A stretch of DNA of 64,000 bases from positions 39,208,737 to 39,272,736 of the forward strand of contig RSEF01000003.1 of assembly GCA_003993805.1 (NCBI GenBank), read 5' to 3'. The position numbers and the translations under genes are program-made. The DNA is from Himantopus leucocephalus. Lineage: Eukaryota; Chordata; Aves; Charadriiformes; Recurvirostridae. The notes under the pieces are model-generated. The model was not told the DNA's origin. It did not search any database and worked only from the letters and a program-made list of their open reading frames with translations. This document shows, in pieces, positions 27,110 to 40,152 of the stretch (position 1 is the first letter of the stretch; each line of letters starts with the position of its first letter).

Positions 27110-27419
27110 TGAAAAATACTACGGAGAGCATCTTGATACCCTCAAAACAAGACAGAGTGCATTTTGGAAGATAAGTGCTAGAAAACTGAATAGTTTTTTA
27201 CTAGTATATGCATAACGGGGGAAAATTCTGTGACCTGTTTCCTTGAAGAGATCATACTGAAATGACGNTGAAAAATACTACGGAGAGCATCTTGATACCC
27301 TCAAAACAAGACCGAGTGCATTTTGGAAGATAAGTGCTAGAAAACTAAATAGTTTTTTACCAGTATATGCATAACAGGGGAAAATTCTGTTTCCTTGAAG
27401 AGATCATACTGAAATGACA
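27110..27419 (+). repeat. Local duplication around a single N, about 155 bp
   Basis: Copy one is 27110-27267. N is at 27268. Copy two is 27269-27419. Differences are several substitutions and a 7-bp deletion in copy two between short tgt repeats (ctgtgacctgttt against ctgttt). This is consistent with uncollapsed haplotypes. Confidence 0.9.
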
Positions 27420-28034
27420 AGATGTTCCTTTTTGTCTTAAAATATATGGTACCATGAATAAAAAACACAGAACGTCCTATGCAGATTTGCACACGAGATA
27501 CTCAGATTAGCAATGAAAGGTGAACTTGTTGAGAATTTGTCCAAGATTTTCTCAGTGTTACTCAAATGAAACAGTAAAAATCCAGGTGCTCTTTGCTGAG
27601 GTGCCTGCTGACATGCTGTTTGAGAAACACTGTATCAATATGAAAAGATAAAATTACTGCAGTACCTAGTGTGTTCCGTCTTTCTTAGCTGGGTACTGCT
27701 GTTGCCACCAGTTTGGCACTTTGGTACTCAGTATCACGGACAGTTAGAGCACTCTTACTGAATGTGGAGTCTCCACATACTTCCTTTGCTGTGTATTTTT
27801 GTTTTCTCATTATACTAAGTTAAGCCCATTAGTGCTTTATACTTTTCTGTGTGAAGGTACTGATTCACAGTAATAAAGTAATTCCTTAATGAAGTAATTC
27901 CTTCATATTGTTTTGACATGTTAAGTAAGTGGAGTTGTTTAAAGACACTGTAAAGGCACTTTCTCTAGCATGTGGAGTGTTGCTGGGTTAAGAATAAAAA
28001 TGTTGTGTTTGTGGTAGCACAAATACAGACTTAC

Positions 28035-28046
28035 AGAGAGAGAGAG
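28035..28046. repeat. (AG)6 microsatellite
   Basis: Six AG units in a row. Confidence 0.85.
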
Positions 28047-30097
28047 CGCTAAAAGTATTGTGTAAGTCACTGTTGATTTTCCTCCTTGAATGAAGGCGAC
28101 GGTGTTACTATTCCGCACTTGCACCTAAGGAGCAAATGCGTGTGAAGGATGCGACCAGGCAGCACGACCATCCTTTTACAAACAGAGGCCGCAACAAGAA
28201 GCTGTACGTTGTCTGCTTTGGTGCTTGTACGATGGACAGTAGCTACACATACAGCCCTCCCACTTGTTACTCACATAACCACATCCTTTAAACAGATGTC
28301 CAGTGTGTCAGGGAGAGAAAAGTTTTGAAAACAGTATCCAGAGGATGTTTTCTTTTTATACCTAATCAGATCTAATGGTATGCTGCTAACGAAGGAGGAG
28401 GTTCAGGTAGACCCTGCCTGGACCCCCCTTGCCGCCTTGTGATGAATTTAGCAAGATTTGTCAGCTGATGGGGTCAGTTATCTGATCTTGCAGGAAACTG
28501 TGGTATTCCTGCCCTTCTCCCCCCCGCTCCCCCGCCTTTTTTTTTTTTTCTTCCCTATTGGACTAGTGAGCTGCACAAGCGACAGATCAGACAAGGAAGA
28601 CCACTGGACTGCAGGACTGGAAGGAGGAGGAGTCAGGGTTTCTCCTCAGCTGGATCAGTTGAGGTATAATGAAAAATTGCACCTGGAATTTTGTTGGAAC
28701 TGAAGGAGTCTGAAAACAGACTTATTTCAGAAGAATGAGAAACTTCTAGAGGACTAGAGGGTTTCTATCACTTACTGATCATTGCTTGCTTGACCCCACC
28801 TTATTCTGCCCCATATGGAGATAAGAAGTACATTAGAGAATGCCCAGATCTCTGGGAAATGTTGCTCCCCTTAATCATCTCAGATTGTCTGAAGAGGGCT
28901 TGCTGTCCGCAACCAATAATCACGTCACTAAATTTCAGTCATTCCCTATCAAACTGCGATCTGTTGGTATAAGATCAAGCTGTCACTGGAAACTAAATAG
29001 TCCTGGTATGAAATTTAAGAGAATTAAACTGTAAACATGCAGAAGAAAAGCTTTTGTTAAAACTGTTTCAGCTGTGCTGCTGGTGCTTGCGATTCTTATG
29101 TGCACACTTGGTAAACAAAAATAGGAAGACTCTTAGAGGAGACGAAAAATTTGTGTCACTTCTCCCTGATGGGGAACTCAAATTCCCTGGGGAACGTCAG
29201 CATGGAAAAATGCATCAGCATCATAACAGGCACTCATCTGCAGCACGACCCCCGGAAGACAAAGCAGCGTTTTACCTCTTGGGATTAACAAACATGTGTC
29301 AGCCTTAGTACTGTTGTTTGGTAGTCAGGTGATAGACTGCCCATATGTCCTCATACCTCATTCTGGCGTGAGACTTTTTTTTTTCTTCGGAATTTGAAAT
29401 AAGAGCATGGCTTTATTCTGTTGTCATTTATTCCAGTTCCTGTGTCACAGATATGAAATTTTAAAAGATGTTTTAAGAAGTTCTGTACCTGAATTTATTT
29501 TTCTCATTGTAAGTCTGTATCGGAAAGGCTTCTTTCTTTCTTTGGTTATCTTTACTAGGGACATACAGAAATAATTACAGAACATAGATGACTTGCATCA
29601 AAATAAACTTAAGTATATAAATAGTTACGCTATAAATGCTCTAAACAGGAAGATGAATGCTTGAGAGTTCTTTGGGCACACACAGAGCTCAAATCCCTTC
29701 CCGTGGTACAGCATGGTCCTTCTGGCAGGGCCGTGCTCCCAAATTGCACAGGGAGAAAGGAGAGAAAGAAAAGGTTTTTTTTTTTCAGACACTTACAACT
29801 TGCATCTAAGTGACCAAGTGTCCCCATCTCTTTTAAGCCTCTGTCTCGGGGATTTGGACCAGTGATGTGAGAATTTCTTGACATAAGAAAAGTAACTGTT
29901 TAGTAGCTAGTGTTTTGCAGTGGGGAGAAATGGAAGATAATATATTGCTCCAAAGTATCACAAAGTTAAAAGGTTTAATTTAAAAATAACTACAAGCTTG
30001 GAGAAACTGTGTTTTCTGTCTTGTAGCACTTTATCACTGGCATTTTTAGTTCTGTGAGGAAATAACATGTAGTTCTTTTTAAGCAAATTATAAAATG

Positions 30098-30287
30098 TGT
30101 TATATCAGTGTTATGTGAACATCATTATTAAAGGCTGATGGAAGCATAAAGTATGGATTTCCCCTCACTCCTACATGGGTTTCTAATATCCATGTTATAT
30201 CAGTGTTATGTGAACATCATTATTAAAGGCTGATGGAAGCATAAAGTATGGATTTCCCCTCACTCCTACATGGGTTTCTAATATCCA
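30098..30287 (+). repeat. Perfect 95-bp tandem duplication
   Basis: Positions 30098-30192 and 30193-30287 are identical base for base and directly adjacent, with no N between them. It is either a very recent tandem duplication or an assembly error. Confidence 0.95.
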
Positions 30288-33129
30288 TTATAGACCAGAT
30301 CCTTGTATTTCAGCTATTTAGATTTTACCTAATTTATGATTTTTAAAGGGAGTTGCAACGATGGTTCTTAAGGAGTTTTGTAATTCGCTAAAGTAAAAAC
30401 AAAAGACACAACTACCTCTAATAAATGTTTTGATTAAAATGGACGTTTTTGAACCTTCTGCAGACAATACCCGCTCAGATGTGACAGCATTTGTGACATC
30501 ACCAGTACAGACTTTCACAAGGATTTTGAAGTCAGTGTTGTAAGTCAGTTTCCATTTTGTTTTTATTAATTAGAAAATTGTGCTGTTTACTTTCTAGAGG
30601 AAAAAAAGTCCACTAAAATCATATCAAACTTGTTTAGTTAATTCAATAGTAATGCAAATATATTTTTTGCAAATTACAGTTCCTTATTGGTCCCTATTAT
30701 TTTGGTGTCACAAATGTTAAATATTTGGTGCCAGTTAATTATTGTATGTATAGTCAGAATTTCAGGAAGGCCAGATGTAGGAGGATATTATCAGTGTTTC
30801 CTCTTGTATGAAATTTGACTTCTGCATTGAATAAAATAATTGTAGAGTTTGCTGAGATCTATTTAAGGTCATTCTGTATGTTATTAGACTGCCTTTTGCA
30901 TCAAAACTATTTTGGAGGCTAAGTCATTAAAAACTTCTCAGTAATTCATATTAGGAAAAAAAATGTGTGCTCATAGTGGAGAAACCACAAAATGTATGGC
31001 TGTTAGCGGGAAAACAGTAACAAACCTCATCCTGAGGTTGGCTAGATAAATGTATATGCCTTATCCAGGTCAGTCATCTTTCAGTTCCATCTTGTGGCTG
31101 GAATTTTGGCATTCATAATTTATAGCTCTGTTTTAAGTTTCCACAGTGACTGAAAATTAGGCAAAAATTTTGTGGTAGTAAAATTTCAGGGTCTAGAATT
31201 TCACATTTCTGCTTATCAGTCAAGTTTTCTTTTAATTCAGAGGTCTGGAAAAACTTGAAGCAAAAGACTTTTTAACACCTCACTTGCCTGAATATTTATT
31301 GCAATTGTAATATAATAAAATCTTGCAAGATAAAATATTGTAAAACATATATGTTAAAATTGAACTGTATTATGATTCTTATGTGGGTGTTATGAGCAGT
31401 TTTATTCGTTTTAAGGCAGTGAAATATTTTAGAAATATGTAGAATCCCGAGGTTAAAAACTTGAGTTGGGTTTTTTTTTTTTAGTTTCTATTACTCTAAT
31501 TATGGTCTGCAAATTTAAGAAAATACTTTACTGACCAAAGTGTTCTTATCTTCTTGGCACTGTTTCTAGGATGGGAAGTATTGCATGGCTAACTCAAAAT
31601 ATCAATTTATATTGGTGTCTCTGTGTTGCTAAGATTTTGTTATATCATTAAATAGTAATAACTACTTCACAAATACATGTCAAAGTATTGTATTTCTAGC
31701 CTTTTTCAAATTGCAGATTTTAAGTGATTTTGCAATTATTTGCCAGAGTATAAACATTTGTACATATTCCTTATAGATTACATTTTTTTGTCTATAATTT
31801 CTGTGTACATGTGTAAAGGAAATGTTGTCAGAATATATTCTGGCACATATATCAGAATATACTTTGCTTATACAGAATGTGAAATAGTATTAGGGAAATT
31901 CTTGGTTTAATATTGCATCAGAACTATTGTGGCATCGTTGCTTGGAGATGTAGTTGATCTTAGAAATTTGAATCACTTGAACCTGATTTCCTAGCTTAAC
32001 CGGAAAACAAGAATTGCAATCACACAGTAGACCAGCAGTCCAATTAATCAGTAGTTAATCTTGCATCCGTTCATGCTGATGCCCCTTCTCCCTTGCATCT
32101 TTCTTGCCCCCAGCCAATTATTCCCTGTCTCTCCTTTGTGCTCATACTTGCTGTACAGTGAGCTGAAATAGTTTTGATCCGGTCAAAACCCATTTTCTTG
32201 GGGTGTGTTTTTGGTTAGATCATTTTGCAGACCTGGCTCAGCTGCGTGGATACCAGTGCTGACGCAGTGGAGCGGGAGATGGGACGCACTGCACACTTCA
32301 CTGCAAGTGTTCCTCACCTTCCCCAACGCACTGTTCTGGTAGTAAGGTGAACCAAAGTGGCCAAGGACTGGGACTTTAATTCACCGTCAGTACTCCCTGG
32401 CTAGTAACCACATTTGTGCTTAGACAAAAATGCCTAGCAATTAAAGGAAGACCCTGCCTCTGTTGAATGTTTACTCCAGTTTCCTGAATGTGAGATTTTA
32501 ATTTTTTAAGAAAAAGTGCTCACAAAATTTTGGAGATGCCTCACAGCATTCAAGGAGAGGCTGGCTTTTTCTAAAGGTGCTAGTAGTTGTTGGGCGCTGA
32601 GTTGGCGGGAGAGGGGCTGGCATTGCCGTGGTGCAAACCGCTAGTTACGTGGTGATGTTACAGAATCCAGCTAGAACTGCAGATGCTGAATTTTTGAAAA
32701 TCTGTTCCTGAACTCTTCTGAAAATGTGTTCCTGTGAGATGACTGATATTCTACTGTTGGCCATTTGTGTCGTTAAATCCTTTTGTTGTAGTCCTTCCTT
32801 TGAACCTGAAGTCTAATCCAGTCTTTCTCTCCTCACTCTGCTTCTCTCTAACTCCTGGTTTGTTTTTTTTTTCCCCAGTGTTTTGTCTCTGGAGCCCTTC
32901 TGTTCTCTTGCCATTTTTTTTAATATAGTTAGCAAAACTGTAATTTATTTGTTTATCATGGAATACTAATATTTTCAGTGTTCCTAAAATTGTGTAATTT
33001 TACAAATGATAATATTTTTCTTTCTTTCTTCTCAAGACTGCATACTTAAGCAAAGGTTACATTAATTGCTCTTTAGTGGGTAATTTAAAACTAAACACAG
33101 TGTATGAGTATTTCAGGTTATTCCTGTAA

Positions 33130-34080
33130 CTGTTTATTAATTCAGGTAATTCTTCACTGTATTTCATCTGGTGTTTCTCAGCTCACTGGCATAGCTTTGC
33201 CACTCTGAAATTCTTCACATTCTTAATAAACTTGAATAGTTTTACTGTCTTGCAGTATATGCAGTAGTGATCCCAGATCATTGTTGTATATATTAACTAA
33301 AAATTTTCCTAACAGAGAAGTGTAGAGCATCACAGATTGAAATTTGACTATGTAATCCTATTTTTCTCTCTTCCTTTTACCCAGTTTCCTATTTCTTTTC
33401 TGTTCTGTTCCACCACACAGTCTTTTTCTTCCACACAACCACTGTTTCCTTAAACTTATTAAAAGCTTTTTAAAAGTTGAAATAAATTGTGTCAGTTAGT
33501 CTGTATCCATTTTATTTTCTTGACATTCTTAAAGAAATCCCATATGTATGATGGACATGATTTTCTACTGACAGGCAGTGCTGCCTTGTTTATCTTATGT
33601 CAGTTTGCGTTATTTAAGTGTATGGTTAAAAACAGACTTATAAACAGTTTTCTTCGGTTACCATCCAGCCAATTGACTTCAAATTTTCAAGTTTTTTTTA
33701 AAGGTTTTTTGGTTCTTCTTGGTGGGGTGGGGTGTAATTCTCCATTTATAATCCTTCAGTTTAACTGTCATCATTGAAGGGTAGCTGTTTTTGCTAGTAG
33801 TTTTCACCTCACTTACAATTTCTTAGTAATTGTGGATGTATTCTGCCTAGTTCTGGGACTCCTTAGTACTTAGCACTCTGCTCCAGTACCTCCTTTTTGA
33901 TCCAGGGACAGTGAAAGGATTTGTTACCTGAAGCAGATTTCTGTAGTTGTCTTCTGAGGTAAAGACCAAATGAAAGAAACCATTCTGGTTCTTTGCAAAT
34001 ACCATTATCCTCAGTTGCAGGCTTCATTTTAGGTTTGGTTGATTTTTCACCGGTTTTTCATCTTTTATTTTGCTTGAGTT
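33130..34080 (-). repeat. Degraded CR1-family LINE fragment
   Basis: This is a third antisense copy, aligned by eye to the same ORF2 region as the 24.3-26.3 kb element. Matching points in order are tagctttgccactc, ccagatcattgttg, tttacccagtttcctat, ttattaaaagctttt, gatggacatgattttc and cttctgaggtaaagacc. It is more diverged than the 24 kb copy, and its ends are approximate. Confidence 0.6.
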
Positions 34081-35199
34081 TTTTATTTCCCTTCCTTGGA
34101 AGTTTACTACATCTTATTTTCTGTAAGCAGTACTTCTAAGATCTATTCATTTTGTCAATTAACTACAGTGTTTCGTTTATTTAAAGAAGCGTACGTTTTC
34201 CCAGCTCCCCTCAACTGGTTCCTTCTCTTTTGTGATTCCAGGATGATTTGGTGGCATGGGCAGGGTGAAAAACTGGAAGTATGTGGTAGAGAGCAAGCAG
34301 ACCTTGAGGGCTGGATGGTATATTTTCCAAATTTTGAAGGCCCTTATAAATGAAGCGTTTGGATTGCTAATAAAAATACTGGAAAATACGATCCAGGAGG
34401 AAAATGGGGGTGGAGGTGGGGGAGTGGATTTGAAGTCTTTGTCTCCCTCCCGTGCCCTGTGCTGAAGTTCAGTTTCACCTTTAAGTTTACAGAGAAATTC
34501 CTTTCCCAAGTACGATGGAACTGAAATATTTTGTGTTTTCTGTTAAATGGTTCTTGAATTAATTCCTCTAGACTGCATGGATGAAAAGGAAAATACCTCC
34601 CGCTCATGCGTTTTAGAGCCAACAGTATCAAGGAGTATTACTGTCAATAAATTACTTCTCTGAACTTTATTATGTGTGATATTTAGCCAGTTTGAGAGAA
34701 ATAAAAAATCCTTGAAGTGGACACTATTTAAATTTGGGGGCATGGGATTTTCTGCAATTAACTAGATTGCTATGGTAGGCCAATATATTAAGCTCAGGCA
34801 GTTTTGCTGCTAATTACACACAACTTCTCTGGAGTATCGGATATTCAGATCCATTTTATGAATATGGTAGAGAGAATAACAACTGTAAAACAAAGCACTG
34901 TGCATGTAAGTGACTGTTAGCGTGTATTTCAGAAGGGATAAATGCTCACCATATGGTACAATTACTGTGTCCAAGTTTTCAAATTAGCTTCTCTCATCCT
35001 CCTTATTACTGTCTTTAAAAAGAGAGGAAAAAAACCCAACATGATTTATCTACTCTGCAGCAGAACTCTTGACGCAAAACAGCAGCCCAGTTCTGTCCAG
35101 TTTTTTTTTCCTAGCATAATAGAGGCTGTCGGACTTTTTTATACTAATTACTGTGTGAGCCTCAGATGAACCCCCTTCAATTCACAGGGCTTTGTTAAG

Positions 35200-35285
35200 G
35201 GAGGAGCTGTCAATGTGTCTGCCCGTTTGCAGCTGTGCTGTGGCTTTAGCTTGCTTAACATTATGCTGCTTTTTAGACTTGACAG

Positions 35286-35323
<38 letters not shown>

Positions 35324-35530
35324 TAAGGCAAAGCAGCCTTGTAGCGAAATGGTTTAAGCAGCTGCATTGTGGGGAAGCACAAAGAAGTTATTATTGTGTC
35401 TGTTTAGGGGGGTCGGATGGAGGGGGGAGATATTCGGCTGCTGTTGATGCCGATTGTTGACTTGCCATCTGCCAGATAGGGAGAAGAAAAAAATGACAGC
35501 TCCAGCAGGGTGTTCAAGAGGTTGTTTGGA
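35200..35530. promoter_or_regulatory. Candidate conserved non-coding element around the poly-T tract
   Basis: High-complexity sequence flanks the poly-T(30). To its right are a CAGCTG E-box (35359-35364), attgtg, and G-rich ggggggtcggatggag. This differs in style from the surrounding AT-rich intron. Function is inferred only. Confidence 0.22.
35292..35321. repeat. Poly-T(30)
   Basis: An uninterrupted run of 30 T. On the minus strand this would be an A-tail, but I see no recognisable retroposed gene next to it. Confidence 0.95.
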
Positions 35531-38500
35531 GAGACGCATAAACATGTGCAGATGTCGAACTGAATAATGGCAAGAACTTGAGACGGTTTATGATGCTGCT
35601 GTTGTGTGTGCGTATACAGAATGAACGTATGTGGAGATTTGGTTTGGAGGAGGGTACATATTAATTATCATTGTCCCCCACCGCCTCCTTTACTTCTGTT
35701 AATTAGTTCAGGAGTTTAATATCTTCCCTCCCTCCGTTGTTTATTCCTAAAAAGAGCCTTTTCTTGTAGGGAAGAGAACTTTTGATTTCTCCGTGTGGTG
35801 GGTTTTAAAAAAAAAAAAAAAGGCAACCTGATAAATTTGGTACTTGTGGAAGTAGAAATAGTAATGCAGTTATTTCAGTCTCAGACATTTGGTGGACAGG
35901 TGCTATACAAGTTCTTACATAGCTTTGTCTGTCTACCTCAAGACTGATGCGTTGCATACCCCTACTATTGCATCCTGAGCTTTTCTTATGCAGAAAGTGC
36001 CAATTGGTGATTGTCTGGTATTATATAGTAGACAAGTAAATGCTAGGGGTTAGAATGAGATTAGCAACTAATTTTCTCTTTCACTTGATCTTATTTTCAG
36101 TTCTTTCTCTAAAGGCAAGTAGCTGGTCAGGCATAACATATTTTCCTGTTTGACAGTTGCACGTAAAATAAATTTTGCTCTACAGGAATATGGTTTTCTT
36201 TCTTCCGCTAGGATCCTTTCTTATTTTTTGTTTGGTGATTTCAGCTGATTATGAGTTTCCAGGATAATGTGAAAGAAATGTGAAAAAAGATACAAGCATG
36301 GAGGGAAATTAAGTTAGCCCAAAAAGGCTAAACAAAAGCATTGTCTTATCCAGGTGATCTCTTACTTCAAAGATGACAATGGAAACAGTAAAGTAAGGAA
36401 TTTTCTTCTTAAATATTGTGTGCAAATTCAACTTTCTGATATCTGTATTGACCTGAAAAATGGAAGATGAATCAGTGGTTGATGTTGCAGGCATGTCTTC
36501 CAGTTACCAGTATATGTCAGCGTTTTTTGGTCAGTCACAGCATGACTTAAATATTATCTGAATGAACCTATCCACCCCTTCCCACCAACCCCTCACCAAA
36601 AGTGAAGGAACCCCTTTTCTTTGTCTTCCATCTTCGTTCTGATAAGCACCAGGTCTGTAGGTCATTGATAACAATAAATACTGATGAGAGCATTTGATGT
36701 CCCTTTTTATCATCACCGTGTCTGAGTGGAATAAGTCAGTTTTGGATTGTGTCAACTTAATTTTAACTGAACATTCAGGTATGCCTGCCTCCTATCCAAG
36801 ACCTAGACAGAGGTCAAGGGCACTGCAGATGGAGGATTGCTTTTTGCCTGTTAGTTGGGTTGTCGCTTCTCCTCCGCATAATTGTGCCGTTTTCTGTGTT
36901 CTGTCATTGGTGGTGTGACGTCCAAGTTACTCTGGGTAGTGCTGCGTTCCTGCTTATCACGAAGCATTTGATGCAACCGAAGAGCTCTCCTCCTGTGTAC
37001 AGCAGTAGTGGAGCTGTTCTTTCAACTCTAGCAGTTTGAGGAATGCTTCTGCATATCTCGGACTGATTGTTTGCAAATGATGCAGGCTAAACGATAAAGC
37101 AGAAAGGTTGACTTCAGCAATGTGCCTGAGGAAGAAACGTAGGTGAACGATGCTGGTGCTAGCTTTTTGGCACCTGGCAAGGTCTTGAGCTAGGAGCACA
37201 CCTAGTGATAAGGAGAAAGTTCAGAGGAACTATTTTAAAATTATTGCAAGGTGCCAGTTTTGAAAGTGAGACAGTTTGCTTTGCGAAAATATGCTAGCAA
37301 GTATACCAGTTTTAAGATGAGAAAATCACATAATTTTTGACAACACATTAATCTGTCAAAGAAACTCAGCTGAATGATAATGCTATTGTCAAACTTATCA
37401 TACTCTTTTGCAAACAATGGAAAGTTTGAGATTTCTTGTGTAAACTAGAGTTGGCTGTTTTACAAAAAGTTGTAAGTAGAGAATATTAAGAAGATGCGTA
37501 ATTCCTGTTAGCTACATGTAAAAAGCATTTAAAATTTAATCATCTGTTTTAATATATACATGTGTACATGAATTTAAATCGTTGCTGCTGTAGCTGATTG
37601 TCTTAGTGTAATTTATAGATGAATATTTGTATGCTTGTCTTACTGTTAAAATATTTTCAAACTCTGAAAAAGATCCTTTGGTCTACTAGCACTTGATAAA
37701 AAAAAGTATTTTTTTTTTCTGTTATACAAAGTACCACTTGATGCTGATAGTCTTGTATAAAAATTATAAATATTTAAAAGTGTGGAGAGTGTGAAGGTTT
37801 TTAGCTATAAAAAAAATAAATATGTGAGGTGATATTCTAAATTTTTTTTTTGCATTTACCACCAATACGTCTGAATATTATTCAAAACTACAAAATTGCT
37901 TTGAGAAGCAGCTAAATAGTATAGTATTTTGGGCTCTGGTCCTATAAAGCCTTATGTAAGAGAGAAATTTTTAAAATGTGAGCAGTGTCCATAATGTTTC
38001 TGGGATACAGACCTTGGTTTTCCATTCCTGAGTAGCAGGCATATTTAGAAAATATTGATCTCCTTTGTTGTTCAGGGATGCTGATGCAATACAGGACTCT
38101 GTTATTCCAGACAGCATGTGTTAATATCAACTTCTATTTAATTTATTTATTGTTCTAATTCTTATCCTTCAAGAATGAAGGGGAAGTGAGAGTGATGTTG
38201 AAACTGGCAAAGTTTTCTTCCTGTTGGCTCAAAATTGACATGGTAAAGGTCAATTCTCAATTTGTCAGGGTGTCAGCTCAGTATTTCTGGTACGATTTTT
38301 TAAAAGGACAAAATTTTGTGCATATGACAATTGAGTATGTGCTGTGAACATTTATTTTCCATGAGATGCCAAAACACATCAGTAATTTTGCGTGGATATA
38401 GTAGATGCCCAGTTTGAAAACGGCATTGACGTTTGAATAGCGGTATGTGTGTCTGTTATTGAATATTTTCCTCTGGATTTTTAGGTATTTTAGAGAAAAG

Positions 38501-38599
38501 ATTATTAATGCAACAGGAAAGGGTTGAATAAACAGCAGGAACTGAAGTACTGTTGCATTTATACAAGATAGGACACTGACTCAGTCCGGTAGTCGTAAT

Positions 38600-39080
38600 G
38601 AAAAAATGAGGGTGGGTGGTGATTTGAACCCTAGCGAGCCTCTAGCTGGAGCATGTTTGTGGGTTGCATTCAGTGCCTGGGGGGAAGAAAACCCCACAGT
38701 AAAAGCAGGGAAAAACTTCACGTTGAGAAGCTTGGTCCTCCCCGGAGCTTTAGCTGCAGACATGCATGCCTAGACCGTGGAGACCCGCTCTGTGGCTTCG
38801 CCCTGCCTGGGGACTCCACCTCTCCACTTGGAATTACTCTGTTTTACTGGTAGGGGCCCTTGTCTTTGATCACTACTGCTTTAGGAAAAAAAGATCCTAT
38901 CGTTTGGCTGCTCTTCAGGGCATCTTGGCTGGCACGGAGGAGAGGGTTGTCCCTGCTTTCTTCTCCCCTTGCTCAGCTGAGGAGCTTCCGGAGCTTGTCC
39001 CCGAGGCTGCTTGGGGCTTTCTGCAAACTCTTAACATCTGTGTGGTTTTCACTGGTTTCTGGCCACACAGCTGTGAATAG
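38600..39080. other. GC-richer segment of unknown nature
   Basis: Base composition rises above its surroundings and several overlapping open frames result (up to 104 codons on the + strand). I see no conserved domain, splice-bounded frame or known repeat. Confidence 0.3.
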
Positions 39081-39999
39081 CTGAACATAAATTGACCAGT
39101 CTTTACATCTGCACTGGATCCTTGCGATGTCATGGGCAGTGAAGGACACTTCAACTTTCTCACCTTAATTCCCCAATTTGCAGTAAACCTAATGGAGGCT
39201 TAGCTGTGGTATAAGCTGATGCCCACACATAGCATGAAAGGTTTCCTGTTTCCCAGTTGTGACTGGGAAAATTAATTTGTCTAATGTAAGTACAGATGTG
39301 CTCAAAACGTCATTTAGCATTACTGGGAACTGTGGGAAAACAGTTAGTATAAATAAATAATCACTGTCTCAAAGTGTAAAAGACAGAATCAAAAAGCGTT
39401 AGTTCCAAATTCAGCTTTTCTTTGAACTGCCGGCAAATACTTGGGAGGGGGTATATAATAAAAATAGCTTTTAAAATGCTAAGGCTCGTTAGGAAAAATC
39501 ACCTTTTTATTCAATTTTTTTGTATGCAATAAGATTTTGCACATTTACATTAGATTGAAGGACCTATATGGAATCAGGAGGACAGGTATACTTTTAATTT
39601 TTTTTTTCAATTTTTTTTTACAGTAGCTTTGAACTGTATTTCAAAGTTCTTATCATGAAATCAGAAGTAAGTAAATATTTAACAGGAGTGCTTTACATTT
39701 ACTCGTGTCTACTGACTTAATCAAATAGTCTGCTGATGCTTCTAATCGTGCGTTAGGTAACACTGCCCTCAGAGGGCCAAGGTAAGTAAATTCAATCTCA
39801 AAACCACTGGCATTACTTCTGATGTTTTACTTGACCTGACATTAATTATGGTTGTTTCTTTGAAAGAAAAATTGCATATGGTTGTTTTATTTACTTTTAT
39901 ATAATTTTGTTAAATGCTCTTAAATAAATTCGATTTTTTCCCCCCTCTTTTTATCAAATGTTAGTGTAGGGGAACTGGAGCTTGATTTAACAAAGAAGT

Positions 40000-40152
40000 G
40001 CCTTAAAAAAAGAAAGAAAAAAAAAAAAGAAGGGAGAGAAGTATTTGTGTATTATTTCTATTAAATCAATTTTTTAAATTGATGACACAGACAAGAGGGA
40101 GATTTCTGGTGTTCTCTGCTTNTGTGTTTTTTTTTTCTTTTTTTTTTTTTTT
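40000..40152. repeat. A-rich then T-rich low-complexity sequence with an N
   Basis: A-rich sequence (about 40005-40035) is followed about 90 bases later by a T run (40127-40152), with N at 40122. The two tracts are roughly complementary and could pair. Confidence 0.8.

Noticed and set aside
38766..39080. 104-codon open frame in a GC-richer segment
   Set aside because: It has no known domain, and overlapping frames are also open, as expected from base composition.
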